DNA of 64,000 nucleotides from Pseudomonadota bacterium (GCA_016702545.1 JADJDT010000042.1:209849-273848); one strand, 5' to 3'. Counted from the first letter of the stretch, positions 40,619-49,702 are shown. The notes: generated by a model not told the origin, from the sequence alone. A program made the numbers and translations.

Positions 40619-41127
40619 TCACGAGGGCGGCTTAGCCGCGGCGCCAGCCGAGCCCCCGCGTGGCGGGCGGCACCCGCGTGGCCGTCGACGCAGGCCAGAC
40701 GAGGGTCCGCGTGGCCTGCGCACGGCGCGGCTGCGGGACCCCGGCCTGGCGGGGTGGATCATCGTTCTTTGGGAAGGGATTTCGTCGTCGATAAGCGCGC
40801 GCACAGCACGCTCCAGCTCGGCCATCTGGGTGGTCGCGGCGTCCCAGACGACCTTGAGGGAGATGCCGAAGTACCCATGCGCAAGCACGTCGCGCATGCC
40901 TCGCACCTTGCGCTACGGGATCTGCTGTGCGTGCGCGAGAACAGTATCCGGGAGGTTCTTCACGGCCTCGCCGATGATCTCGATGTTGCGAATCACGGCG
41001 TCCTGGGTGCGCTCGTCGGCGGCGAAGTCCTCATAGCGCATGCCCTTCACGAAGCGCTGGACTCTGGCGCAGGATTCGACGATGTCGTCGGCGTAGAGCC
41101 GTCAGCGTAGAGCCGCCAGTCTCGCAC
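40619..41127 (-). pseudogene. HepT-like HEPN toxin, broken by a 14-base duplication and a nonsense codon
   Basis: The gene should start with the GTG at 41127 (VRDWRLYAD), one base after the mntA stop. A 14-base tandem duplication (41087-41100 and 41101-41114, one mismatch) then throws the frame. The HepT sequence continues with DDIVESCARVQRFVKGM and DAVIRNIEIIGEAVKNLP. A TAG at 40913-40915 replaces the conserved Trp of IPWRK. Beyond it the HEPN catalytic motif RDVLAHGYF is intact. The natural C-terminus is lost into transposase-related sequence near 40700. No functional toxin can be made. Confidence 0.82.
40635..40671 (+). repeat. Fragment matching the transposase 3' coding region
   Basis: About 37 bases (CGCCAGCCGAGCCCCCGCGT and neighbours) match the segment encoding RRQPSPRVAGG in the transposase copies at 42350 and 44820. 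It abuts the truncated end of the hepT remnant, so a transposase-related insertion or recombination probably removed the hepT 3' end. Confidence 0.65.
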
Positions 41128-41128
41128 G

Positions 41129-41422
41129 CTAGGCGACATGCACAGCCTCACGCTCAACGATCGGGCGAAGCCGCGGCTTCAGCGCATCTGGGGTGACCAG
41201 GTCCACCCGCCGACCTAGTTGGTCCTCGAGAAATAACTTGAGTCCCATGAAGCCGTGGAAGGTTGGATCGCTAGCGAACTCGACCAGCAGGTCCAGGTCG
41301 CTGTCCGAGTGGGCTTCGCCACGGGCAGTGGAGCCGAAAAGCGCGATCCGATGCACACCGAACTCACGTTGAATCGCCGGCAAGACGCTGCGGAGCAGGG
41401 TGATCGCTTCGTCGCGGCGCAT
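41129..41422 (-). CDS. MntA-like minimal nucleotidyltransferase antitoxin
   Basis: A 97-residue nucleotidyltransferase-fold protein with the active-site signature GSTARGEAHSDSDLDLLVEF (G30, S31, D42, D44). In MntA/HepT modules it AMPylates and silences the HEPN RNase encoded next to it. Here it remains intact while the downstream toxin gene is broken. The ATG at 41422 is chosen because homology begins there. Confidence 0.9.
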   Translation of the reverse strand: MRRDEAITLLRSVLPAIQREFGVHRIALFGSTARGEAHSDSDLDLLVEFASDPTFHGFMGLKLFLEDQLGRRVDLVTPDALKPRLRPIVEREAVHVA

Positions 41423-41648
41423 GGCGAGCAGTATACGTTTGCGCGCAGCGCTGGACCACAGACCCGCGCCCCACCGTCCACGCACGTCCCTAACGGGGGG
41501 CTCGATCTTACCGAACACGCGCCGGGGGGCCGACCCGGCCGGGGGGCCGGGACCGGGATCCGGACGAGGCGGCTTCCCGGGAGTGCCAAGGGCGCGAGAT
41601 CAGTACGTGCCGGATCGGGCACGGCGCTTGCGGAGGCAAGGGGGCTCC

Positions 41649-42548
41649 ATGAGCCTTCCGCGCCCCGTGATTGCCGGTGAGACCGTGATGATCACGAGGC
41701 GCTGCACGCAGCGGCAGTTTTTGCTGCGGCCGTCGGCCGCGGTCAACCGGATCCTCGGCTACTGCCTCGCCGTGGCGGCCGAGCGCTACGGTCTGCGGCT
41801 CCACGCCTTCTGCGCGATGTCGAACCACGTGCACATCGTGGCCACCGACCTTCGCGGCGAGGCTCCCGAGTTCTGCCGCTGGCTCTTCGAGTTCACGGCC
41901 AAGTGTCTGAACGCGCATTTGGGCCGCTGGGAGAACCTGTGGGCGTGCGAGCAACCGTCGGTGGTGCGGCTCGCTGACGAGCAGGCCCAGCTCGCGAAGG
42001 CGGTCTACACGCTGACGAACCCTGTCACCGCCGGTCTGGTGACCGAGCACCAACACTGGCCTGGCGTCATCAGCGTGCTCGCTCGGATGGCGCGCCCTCG
42101 GGTCTACAAGCGACCGTTCGGCTTCTTCCGCCAGCATGGTCCGCTGCCACGCCACGCGACGCTGTCCATCGCGCCGCTGCCAGCCCTGGCCCACGCATCG
42201 CGGGACGAATACCTCGCCACGCTCCGCACGGCGGTGACCACGCGGGAGGCCGAGCTTGCGCGGGAGCGCCAGAGGGCAGGCCGCAGCGTGCTCGGCCGTC
42301 GCCAGGTGCTGCGGCAATCCGCCTTCGGCTCACCCGGAAACGCCGAGCCGCGCCGCCAGCCGAGCCCCCGCGTGGCCGGCGGCAACAAGTGGGCGCGCAT
42401 CGAAGCGCTCGCTCGCCTGCGCAGCTTCCTTGCAGGTTATCGCGAGGCCTGGATCCAGTGGCGCGCGGGCGCCAGCAAGGTGGTATTCCCCTTCGGCACC
42501 TACGGACTGCGGGTGTACGCGGGCGTCTGCTGCGCCCAGGCTCCGTGA
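41649..42548 (+). CDS. RAYT-type transposase (Y1/HUH, IS200-like), intact copy
   Basis: A 299-residue HUH transposase. The HUH pair is His60/His62 in MSNHVHIVATD. The candidate nucleophile is Tyr120 in AVYTLTNPVTAGLV, a combination typical of REP-associated tyrosine transposases. The C-terminal RRQPSPRVAGGNKWARIEAL is shared with the second copy at 44111. About 110 bases upstream of the ATG (from CCGGGATCCGGACGAGG) and several hundred bases downstream are also repeated, defining the mobile unit. Palindromic repeats immediately downstream are the likely substrate. Confidence 0.9.
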   Translation: MSLPRPVIAGETVMITRRCTQRQFLLRPSAAVNRILGYCLAVAAERYGLRLHAFCAMSNHVHIVATDLRGEAPEFCRWLFEFTAKCLNAHLGRWENLWACEQPSVVRLADEQAQLAKAVYTLTNPVTAGLVTEHQHWPGVISVLARMARPRVYKRPFGFFRQHGPLPRHATLSIAPLPALAHASRDEYLATLRTAVTTREAELARERQRAGRSVLGRRQVLRQSAFGSPGNAEPRRQPSPRVAGGNKWARIEALARLRSFLAGYREAWIQWRAGASKVVFPFGTYGLRVYAGVCCAQAP

Positions 42549-42990
42549 GCGGCCGCTCGCCGCTCCTCCTCGCTCACCCGAAAGCCGTCCCGCACCGCCC
42601 CTCGCCCCAGCGCCGCGCCACAGCTCCGCCCCGCGCACATTCGAGCCCCGAACGCCCCCGCTGCAAGGTCGTCGCGGCCGATGCAGAGGCCCCTGCCGCG
42701 CCCGAACGAAGCGCCCCGCTCGTCCTCGATCGCCGTTCGCGGCAGCCCCGGTGGCTCATGCTTCTTCACGAACCCTGGTTCGGGACCTGGACCTCAGAGG
42801 GCTTTGTGCCGCTGGTGCACTGGGACCTGGGCAGCGCCAAAGGCCTCACAGGCCCGGCCAAACCCCAACCCCGCTCAATGCAACCCTCCCGCACCCCGTC
42901 CCGCGCCCTCGGCATCACGCCGCATCATCGGCTATTCTACGAACCCCAGTCGGGGCCTTTCCGGGCCACCAGGCAACGAACATAGGAACG
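42549..42990. repeat. 3' flank of the transposase unit with one palindromic RAYT-associated repeat
   Basis: The sequence from 42541 (CTCCGTGAGCGGCCGCTCGC) is repeated after the second transposase copy. Around 42658-42790 is one complete repeat unit: GTCGCGGCCGATGCAGAGGC at its left, GGCTCATGCTTCTTCACGAA at its right and a terminal hairpin CGAACC-CT-GGTTCG. From about 42800 to 42990 the sequence is unique and I see no gene in it beyond a Pro-rich open frame of doubtful meaning. Confidence 0.75.
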
Positions 42991-43047
42991 GCAACATGCA
43001 ACGAGACTCAGTGCGCCAAGAAGACCTCCCGCGACGCGATCGACGCC

Positions 43048-43773
43048 TTGCGGGACCGCGTTGAGCATGCTGAGGCCCCGCACCACCACAAGTTGCGCGC
43101 GCTCGCGCGCCTCAACAACCTTGCCGCCCTGCTCGGTCTCTGGCGGAAGAAGGTCGTGACCGGTGTCGCTGTCGCCGCGATCTCTGTCACGATGGGCAGC
43201 TACTTCGTCGCACAGGCCATACGCCTCACGTCGTTTCGCCAGGTGCAAGTAGCGCACTTTGGCACCGAGGCAGTGCGCCCGGGACACTTCGCGGTCCGCG
43301 CGGCGATACCGGATGTGCAGGTCGATTACCTGGAACATGATTGGCTGCTTCAGGAGGACTTCCGTCGTCACGGTTTTCCGCTCGTGACCGCGGGACATTC
43401 GCCCGGGTCGCCGGTCGGGCTGTACGTGGAGGTCAATCCGAGCAGCCTCGTGGCGTTCCGCGCCAAGGGACTCTGCTCGCCGGCAACTGGGCCGTGCCGG
43501 TCGGTGCTGGTGGAGGGATTAGCGGACCTGAAGCCGTCGGCCGAGCTGGGGCAGGCCATGGCGGCCCGAGGGTTTCCCCCTGCGCCGCACGCGCGGGTGT
43601 TGCGGTGGGAGATGACTCCGGTGGACGAGGCGAGATTCGGGCTGGCCATGATCGCGTTGGCCGCCACGCTGAGCTTGCTGCTGGCACTGATTCGCCCGCT
43701 TGCGCGCTGGGACTCGAGGCGCAAGCTCGCACAGATCGTGGCCGAATTGACCAAGGAAGGGTTTCCCCTGTAG
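43048..43773 (+). CDS. Hypothetical two-helix membrane protein
   Basis: About 241 residues from a TTG at 43048. There are two membrane segments (VVTGVAVAAISVTMGSYFVA near the N-terminus and FGLAMIALAATLSLLLALI near the C-terminus) flanking a soluble domain of about 120 residues (VQVDYLEHDWLLQEDF, VNPSSLVAFRAKGL). The C-terminus is basic (RRKLAQIVAELTKEGF). I do not recognise a family. The start is uncertain: plausible coding sequence extends upstream to about 42985 without a start codon, and an ATG at 42996 is in another frame, so a base may be missing here. It lies alone between two transposase copies. Confidence 0.5.
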   Translation: MRDRVEHAEAPHHHKLRALARLNNLAALLGLWRKKVVTGVAVAAISVTMGSYFVAQAIRLTSFRQVQVAHFGTEAVRPGHFAVRAAIPDVQVDYLEHDWLLQEDFRRHGFPLVTAGHSPGSPVGLYVEVNPSSLVAFRAKGLCSPATGPCRSVLVEGLADLKPSAELGQAMAARGFPPAPHARVLRWEMTPVDEARFGLAMIALAATLSLLLALIRPLARWDSRRKLAQIVAELTKEGFPL

Positions 43774-43855
43774 GCAGGCTGCCCGGCGGTTTGCAGACTG
43801 CGGCGCGCATCTTATGAGGCAGCCTACCCGTGATTGGTCTGCGGCGTGTCCTAGG

Positions 43856-43965
43856 GCGGGGGGCCGACCCGAGGGCGGGAGGCCGACCCGGGTTGATGCG
43901 CCGGGCGGGGGGCCCACCCGCGGGCGGGGGGCCCACCCGGCGGGGGGCCCACCCGGGTTGATGCG
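43856..43965. repeat. G-rich tandem repeats upstream of the second transposase copy
   Basis: Four to five copies of GGGCGGGGGGCCCACCCG-like units, two followed by GGTTGATGCGC. Single or partial copies occur at the same position before the other two transposase copies (39583 and 41519). It is therefore part of the left end of the mobile unit, amplified here. From 43774 to 44110 nothing else is evident except the conserved leader shared by all copies. Confidence 0.7.
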
Positions 43966-44110
43966 CGGCCGCTCGCACGGGGGTTCCGCAGGCCGGTGGC
44001 CCGGACTTGCCGGACCGGGATCCGGACGAGGCGGCTTCCCGGGAGTGCCAAGGGCTCGAGATCAGTACGTACCGGATCGGGCACGGCGCTTGCGGAGGCA
44101 GGGGGGCTCC

Positions 44111-45011
44111 ATGAGCCTTCCGCGCCCCGTGATTGCCGGTGAGACCGTGATGATCACGAGGCGCTGCACGCAGCGGCAGTTTCTGCTGCGGCCGTCGGCC
44201 GCGGTCAACCGGATCCTCGGCTACTGCCTCGCCGTGGCGGCCGAGCGCTACGGCCTGCGGCTCCACGCCTTCTGCGCGATGTCGAACCACCTGCACGTCG
44301 TGGCGACCGACGTCCACGGTAACCCCCCAGGAGTTCTGCCGCTGGTTGTTCGAGTTCACGGCCAAGTGCCTCAACGCGCACTGGGGGCGCTGGGAGAACC
44401 TCTGGGCGAGTGAGCAACCTTCGGTGGTGCGGCTCGCCGACGAGCAGGCCCAGCTCGCGAAGGCGGTCTACACGCTGACGAACCCCGTGGCGGCGGGTCT
44501 GGTGACGGAGCACCACCACTGGCCGGGGCTGATCAGCGCGCCGGCGCGCATGGACCGCCCTCGAGTCTACAAGCGGCCGATGGGCTTCTTCCGCGCAGAC
44601 GGTCCGTTGCCGCGCTGCGCGACGCTGACCATGACGCCGCTGCCGGCCTTCGCGGACACGCCGCACGAGCACTACCTCGCCAGGCTCCGCGGCGCCGTCG
44701 CCGCGCGCGAGGCCGAGCTCGCACGGCGACGCCAGGCAGCAGGGCGTGGGGTCCTCGGCCGGCGCCAGGTGCTACGGCAGTCGGCCTTCGACGCACCCAG
44801 GAGAAGCGAGCCGCGTCGCCAGCCGAGCCCCCGCGTGGCCGGCGGCAACAAGTGGGCGCGCATCGAAGCGCTCGGGCGGTTGCGGAGCTTTATCGCCGGC
44901 TACCGCGACGCGTGGCTAGCGTGGCGCGCGGGCGAACGCGGGGTGGTCTTTCCCTTCGGCACCTACGGCCTGCGTCTATACGCGGGCGTCTGCTGCGCCC
45001 AGGCTCCGTGA
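44111..45011 (+). pseudogene. RAYT-type transposase, second copy, frameshifted
   Basis: Highly similar throughout to the copy at 41649. The first 69 residues (MSLPRPVIAGETVMITRRCT, HUH motif as MSNHLHVVATD) are in one frame. After a run of six C at about 44323 the frame changes and continues with EFCRWLFEFTAKCLNAHWGR to the same C-terminus. The catalytic Tyr (AVYTLTNPVAAGLV) is present in the second part. A single base added to the C run is enough to explain the break, so this may be a sequencing error or a recently dead copy. Confidence 0.85.
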
Positions 45012-45735
45012 GCGGCCGCTCGCCGCTCCTCCTCGCTCACCCGAAAGCCGTCCCGCACCGCCCCTCGCCGCAGCGCCTCGCCGCAGATCCGCCCCGCGCG
45101 AGAAACCAACCCCAGAAGCAGCCCCTGCAACGGCGTCGCGGCCCATGCAGAGGCCCCTGCCACGCCCGAACGAACCGCCTCGCCCTCCCTCGCTCGCCGT
45201 CCGCGTCAGACCCGCTGGCTCATGCTTCTTCACGAACACTGGTCCGGGCTCGCGCGCGCCCTCGCTCGCCGTTCGCGGCAGCCCCGGTGGCTCATGCTTC
45301 TTAACGAACCCTGGTTCGGGACCTCGGGGACCTCGGACCTTTCCCAAAGGCTCCGTGAGCGGCCGCGCGTCGCTCGTCCTCGCTCACTCGACTGCCCTCC
45401 CGCACCGCCGCTCGCCGCAGCGCCTCGCCAAGGCTCCGCCCCGCGCCCGAAGCCAACCCCAAACGCCGCCGCTGCAACGTCGTCGCGGCCGATGCAGAGG
45501 CCCCTGCCGCGCCCGAACGAACCGCCTCGCGCTCCCTCGCAGGCCGTCCGCGGCGGACCGGCTGGCTCATGCTTCTTCACGAACCCTGGTCCGGGCCCCC
45601 AGCGCGCTGGCTCATGCTTTTTCACGAACCCCTGGTCCGGCCACGCGGCCACGCGCCCCGTTCGGGTCCTACGGTGTCAGACCCGCTGGCTCATGCTTCT
45701 TCACGAACCCTGGTTCGGGTCCTACGAGGCGACGT
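45012..45735. repeat. Cluster of RAYT-associated palindromic repeats, partly in a 347-base tandem duplication
   Basis: The 3' flank beginning CTCCGTGAGCGGCCGC occurs at 45004 and again at 45351, giving a tandem duplication of about 347 bases. Within it the terminal motif GGCTCATGCTTCTTCACGAA followed by the hairpin CGAACC-CT-GGTTCG (or a close variant) occurs at about 45210, 45285, 45565, 45610 and 45690. The left half-unit GATGCAGAGGCCCCTGCC occurs at about 45145 and 45490. No coding potential is seen. Such arrays next to RAYT genes are typical of REP/REPIN sequences mobilised by the transposase. 45736-45830 carries nothing recognised. Confidence 0.8.
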
Positions 45736-45832
45736 CCCGGCGACCGGACACCAACGCTCGTCGCGATAAAGCGTGGTTCGACTCCGCCAAGCCGCGGCTG
45801 ATCGGTCATACGCTTCAGCACTCTCATGAGAC

Positions 45833-45839
45833 AGGAGGG
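45833..45839 (+). promoter_or_regulatory. Ribosome-binding site deciding the start of the Mrr-like nuclease gene
   Basis: AGGAGGG ends 7 bases before the ATG at 45847. An upstream in-frame ATG at 45826 lies before this site and would read through it, so 45847 is preferred. Confidence 0.75.
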
Positions 45840-45846
45840 ACGGGAC

Positions 45847-46923
45847 ATGGAAACAGGTGAGCGAACTACGCCACGCGCCTACTGGGCGATGCGGACGGAT
45901 CGCGACAACGCTCCGCTCATTATTGACGAGTTGCGCCAGGGTCGGCTCCGCCAAGGCTGGGGTTACGTTGCTGATCAGGATCTGCGCCGCCTCGTCAAGA
46001 AGCGCGAAGCGGGGTTGGCGTTCACACCAGAGGAGCAGAGCGCATGGCGGAATCGCCCCATGCTTGGCGGGCGAAACGCCATCAATCCAGGAGATATCGT
46101 GCTTCTGCCGAATCTGCCTAACCCGCGCGAGTTCCTGCTCGTGGAGATCGCTGGCCCTTATGACTTTGCCCCGATGGTTCTCAATGGCGAGGCGGACATC
46201 AACAACCTTGGTTGCGACTATGGCCACATTCTCCCGGTGAAGATTGAGCAGCCTAAGCCGATTCCGATGCAGGACGAACAGATGCATGCTGGCTTGCGTG
46301 CCAGTCTCACCTGCCGCTCCCGACTTTGGTCAGTTGCTGACTATGCGTCCAACATCGAAGAACTGCTAGCGTCGCCGCGCAAGACGACGGGTTGGAATCT
46401 TGAGCGCGCCTTTCAGCGCATGATTGCTGACGCGATGGCAGCGTCGGGCGCCGCCATCGAGGAGAAGCTCGGTGAGTACCTTGCAAAGCGCTTCTCGAGG
46501 GCAGAGCTCGAGGTCCCGTGCGAGGCGCTTGTGGGTTACCTCTTCCCTGGCGCGAAGGTTGAGCCCCACGGTGGGCCCGCTGAGCATGGCGCCGACATTG
46601 TCGCCACGTGGGACGATCCGCTGGCGGCCTCCGGCTGCCCCTCGAACCTCTCTTGGCGCGCCGTGTTTCAGGTAAAGGATTGGAGGGGGAAGGCGACGGA
46701 GCTTGGAGCTCTCCATCAACTAGAGGATGCCATTCGCCGATACTCTGATGAGTACCCCGTCCGCGGTGCCTATCTTCTAACGCTTTGTGAAGGCGAGAGC
46801 GAAGAGTTTCGGCTTCATCGAGAAGAGAAGGGCAGGGAACTCCAGTGCCCGATTACGCTCGTTGGCCAGAAGCGCTTGCTTGGTCTCTTCCGCGAATACG
46901 CCATCTCTCGAGGACCTGGCTGA
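45847..46923 (+). CDS. Predicted restriction endonuclease: Mrr-like PD-(D/E)XK domain with N-terminal PUA/EVE-like domain
   Basis: 358 residues. The N-terminal about 135 residues (AYWAMRTDRDNAPLIIDELR, RQGWGY, NPGDIVLLPNLPNPREFLLV) have the look of EVE/PUA-like modules that bind modified bases. The C-terminal part has a nuclease core: EPHGGPAEHGADIVATW with Asp250, then AVFQVKDW with Gln275 and Lys277, i.e. D-x(n)-QxK as in Mrr-type enzymes. This would suit a modification-dependent or stand-alone restriction nuclease. It converges on the DISARM operon, with 167 bases without features between them. Codon use is less GC-extreme than its neighbours (for example cgcaagacgacgggttgga), hinting at transfer. 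The domain calls are by pattern only. Confidence 0.65.
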   Translation: METGERTTPRAYWAMRTDRDNAPLIIDELRQGRLRQGWGYVADQDLRRLVKKREAGLAFTPEEQSAWRNRPMLGGRNAINPGDIVLLPNLPNPREFLLVEIAGPYDFAPMVLNGEADINNLGCDYGHILPVKIEQPKPIPMQDEQMHAGLRASLTCRSRLWSVADYASNIEELLASPRKTTGWNLERAFQRMIADAMAASGAAIEEKLGEYLAKRFSRAELEVPCEALVGYLFPGAKVEPHGGPAEHGADIVATWDDPLAASGCPSNLSWRAVFQVKDWRGKATELGALHQLEDAIRRYSDEYPVRGAYLLTLCEGESEEFRLHREEKGRELQCPITLVGQKRLLGLFREYAISRGPG

Positions 46924-47090
46924 AGCACCCAGTCCGCGGCAGGTCCGGTCGTCCTAAGCCCGGCGCTGCCTGGCGAGCGTGACGAAGGAGGAAGGCGCCG
47001 AGCTGGTGCGGAGGGCCTGCGCCACCACGAGCGCTGGTCGTTCTCCACCTGCCTGCCGAGGCTCGACATGCCCGCTGCTTGCGTCTCGCG

Positions 47091-47855
47091 CTACGGCACC
47101 ACCCGTTGCACGAGCCTCTGGTTGATCAGTCCCTGCCACTGGAGCGCCACCTGGCGGCTGAAGCTCGCGTCGTCGATTAGCACGCCGATCTCGATGTTGC
47201 GGGTCTGGCCGCGGTTGGTGAAGTTGGCGGAGCCGATTAGGGTCAGTCGTTCGTCGACGACGACGCACTTGGCGTGGAGGCTCTCGACCGACGCGGGCTC
47301 GACGGTGCGCGGGTCGTGGTAGAGCTCGGGGCGCTTGTCCTGCCAGGGCCAGTTCCGGATCAGGAGCTCTTGCACGAACGACCGCGCGTGCTGCGCGGGG
47401 TCGGCGCCTTTCTCAGCGCGTGGGATGTTCAGGAACAGCTGCAAGCGCACGCCGCGCTCGGCCATGTTCCTGTGCAGCGGTTCGAAGAGCTCGGCGCCGG
47501 TGTCGAAGGCGAAGCCCGCGATCAGCACGCGTTGCTGGGCCTGGGTGAACATCTCGCGCATCACGACCCAGGTGTCGCGGGCGGTGCTGGCCGCGGCCTC
47601 GGGGCCGGTCCACACCAGATCGAGGCTGGCGTGCGGGCCGTGCGTGCGCTCGGCGGTCACGAGGTCGAGCACCGCGGCCGCGCCGGTCTTGTCCAGGTCG
47701 ACGAGACAGCCGGCGACCCATGGTTTGACCCCGAGACCCGCAGCCTGGAGGCCGACGGTGGTCAATGGCAGGCCGATGCTCCCCGAGGAGATCCGGTCGC
47801 GGAGGTCGCGCAGCTCCGAGGTGCTCAGACCGGTCAGCCCCCGGTCGTCCTTCAT
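47091..47855 (-). CDS. drmC: DrmC, phospholipase D-family component of DISARM
   Basis: A 254-residue protein with a single clear PLD/HKD motif, His194-x-Lys196 in LHAKCVVVDERLTLIGSANF, and a degenerate first half. The N-terminus (GLTGLSTSELRDLRDRI) and VLIAGFAFDTGAELFEPLH suit DrmC. DrmC belongs to the conserved DISARM core, although it can be dispensable in tested systems. Its ATG overlaps the drmB stop (ATGA). It is the last gene of the operon. A candidate terminator was not recognised downstream. Confidence 0.9.
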   Translation of the reverse strand: MKDDRGLTGLSTSELRDLRDRISSGSIGLPLTTVGLQAAGLGVKPWVAGCLVDLDKTGAAAVLDLVTAERTHGPHASLDLVWTGPEAAASTARDTWVVMREMFTQAQQRVLIAGFAFDTGAELFEPLHRNMAERGVRLQLFLNIPRAEKGADPAQHARSFVQELLIRNWPWQDKRPELYHDPRTVEPASVESLHAKCVVVDERLTLIGSANFTNRGQTRNIEIGVLIDDASFSRQVALQWQGLINQRLVQRVVP

Positions 47856-49702
47856 GGCCGCTCCGAGAAGAAGGCCAGCGCCGGATCGTGCCCGATGGTG
47901 GGGACGACGAGCGCCCGGTCGAGGTAGCGGTTGAAGCGCTCGCAGGAGCACTCGGCGATGTAGAGGCAGCCGTGGCAGGCCGCGCCCTCGAGGTATCGCT
48001 CGGCGTAGTCCTTCTCCGGCGAGTGGCCCGCGCACACGGGATCGTTGGAGCAGAGGGCGCCGAGGTCATAGGCCCGGCACAGGTGCAGGCTCAGGTTACG
48101 ACCCTGTTCGACGAGCCCGCCGAGGGTGCCCTCGCTGCCTGAGCTTCCGGTCGAGAGCAGGATCGCCGCCATCGGTGTCGGGTCGTGGGCCGGCGCGCAA
48201 TAGATGCGTTCGCGGATCGCCGAGGCCGCGTAGCCACACTCGAGGGCGATCGCCGAGATCAGCAGATGCGATAGGGAGTGCAGCAGGTAGAAGCGCGTGC
48301 CGGGGAAGTCGGGCGGGTTCGTGTACGCCTTGGCCCACTGGTCGTAGCCCGCTAACAGCTCGAGGCCGCGCTGCTTGACCGCAGACCGGGCCTCCCAGGC
48401 TTGCACGGCCTGCTCGTCGAGGCGGAGGAACACGCCCTCGCCGCGGATCTCCGAGGCGGGCAGCCAGTCGGTGAGTAGCCCGAGCGGCGCGGACTGCACG
48501 CCAAGGTCGTACTCGCCTTGCAGGTCCGCTGTGGCCGGTTCCAGGCGGGTGAAGCCGATCTGAGCTCGCACCTCGCGCAGCTTGGAGGCCAGGACCACCT
48601 GCGCCACCGAGGCTGGCCGGCGGTCCGCCGCGACCGTGCGGGCGAAGAAGTCCTCGTCCTCGCCCGGAAGCTCGCCGGCGGTCTCGGTGGGCTGCGCGAT
48701 GAGCTGCTCGAACTCGGCAGTGCGGAGCGCCTTGCGCTCGGGGGTCTGGCCCTTGCGCCGCGCTTCGATCGCTTTCAGGACCTCGGCGTTCGAGTAGCCG
48801 CCGAGCCCGGCCTCGACCTCCGGTTGCAGCTCACGGAGCATCGCGACCTTATTCTCGCTGTCCACCTTCTGGAGGTAGTTCCACAGCCCCTGGACCGCCT
48901 CGGCGACCTCGTTGCCCTTCTCAGGGATCGAGAGCGCGCTCACGACCTGCGCGAAACAGGCGTTGCTCGCCGTCCGCACCAGCAGCCGCAGGCGCTCGTC
49001 GCACTCCTCTTTGCCCTGGGTGCCGAGCCACGGCCGTTCGCCGGGGCAGGTCGGGTTCGCCTCTGTGGTCATCGCCTTGGAGAGCGAGGTCGTGGCGCCG
49101 CAGCTACAGACGATGCGGACCTCGGAGAAGTCGCCGGTCGCGCCCTCGAGCAGGCGCAGGTTGGCCGCCGCGCAGCGCTTGAAGTCGAGGTGGGTGAAGT
49201 AGATCCAGGGAAAGTCGGTGATGTGCCCGCGCTTGCAGGCGCCGACGAAGCGCACCGGGATCGCGAGCGATGGCTTGCCGCCGGTGCACTGGTGCCAGTA
49301 GCGACCGCTCTTGATCTCGAGGCCCGTGCTCCGCACGAGCGCGCGGCAGTCGGGGTTCTGGCACACCATCCACGTCGGAAACTCCAGCACCTGCACGCCC
49401 GCGAACTTGGTGGGCTCCTGGTCGTCTCCGATCGGCGGCGCGAGGAAGGCTTTCTCGACGGAGAGCTTGCGCTCGGTCCCTTCCAGCCGCTTGGCGATGG
49501 CATCGCGCAGGCGCGGTTCCTGGATCACCGGCAGGCCCTTGGCTTTGTCGTAGCTCCAGAAGTCGAGGCCACCGACCAGCACCGCGTGATCCACGAGGTC
49601 CATCAGCGCGCCCGGCCCGAAGGTGGTGATGAGCTGGCCCTGGCGCACGGTGCCGTCGGGTGGGATGCGCTTCTGGGCGGAGCCTTTCCACTTCTTAGGC
49701 AT
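47852..49702 (-). CDS. drmB: DrmB, DUF1998 zinc-binding component of DISARM
   Basis: A complete 616-residue protein. The N-terminus (VRQGQLITTFGPGALMDLVD) and CKRGHITDFPWIYFTH are diagnostic of DrmB. There are several Cys pairs for zinc (CQNPDC, YWHQC, CSCGA). The C-terminal DUF1998 region has ARYLEG-like spacing with CHGCLYIAECSCERFNRYLD. In DISARM DrmB works with the DrmA helicase on incoming DNA. It overlaps drmA by eight bases and drmC by four, so the three are translationally coupled. Confidence 0.93.
   Translation of the reverse strand: MPKKWKGSAQKRIPPDGTVRQGQLITTFGPGALMDLVDHAVLVGGLDFWSYDKAKGLPVIQEPRLRDAIAKRLEGTERKLSVEKAFLAPPIGDDQEPTKFAGVQVLEFPTWMVCQNPDCRALVRSTGLEIKSGRYWHQCTGGKPSLAIPVRFVGACKRGHITDFPWIYFTHLDFKRCAAANLRLLEGATGDFSEVRIVCSCGATTSLSKAMTTEANPTCPGERPWLGTQGKEECDERLRLLVRTASNACFAQVVSALSIPEKGNEVAEAVQGLWNYLQKVDSENKVAMLRELQPEVEAGLGGYSNAEVLKAIEARRKGQTPERKALRTAEFEQLIAQPTETAGELPGEDEDFFARTVAADRRPASVAQVVLASKLREVRAQIGFTRLEPATADLQGEYDLGVQSAPLGLLTDWLPASEIRGEGVFLRLDEQAVQAWEARSAVKQRGLELLAGYDQWAKAYTNPPDFPGTRFYLLHSLSHLLISAIALECGYAASAIRERIYCAPAHDPTPMAAILLSTGSSGSEGTLGGLVEQGRNLSLHLCRAYDLGALCSNDPVCAGHSPEKDYAERYLEGAACHGCLYIAECSCERFNRYLDRALVVPTIGHDPALAFFSERP

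Noticed and set aside
45121..45720. CRISPR-like array
   Set aside because: The repeated units are of different lengths, imperfect and unevenly spaced. They contain hairpin ends matching transposase flanks, and no cas genes occur in the window.
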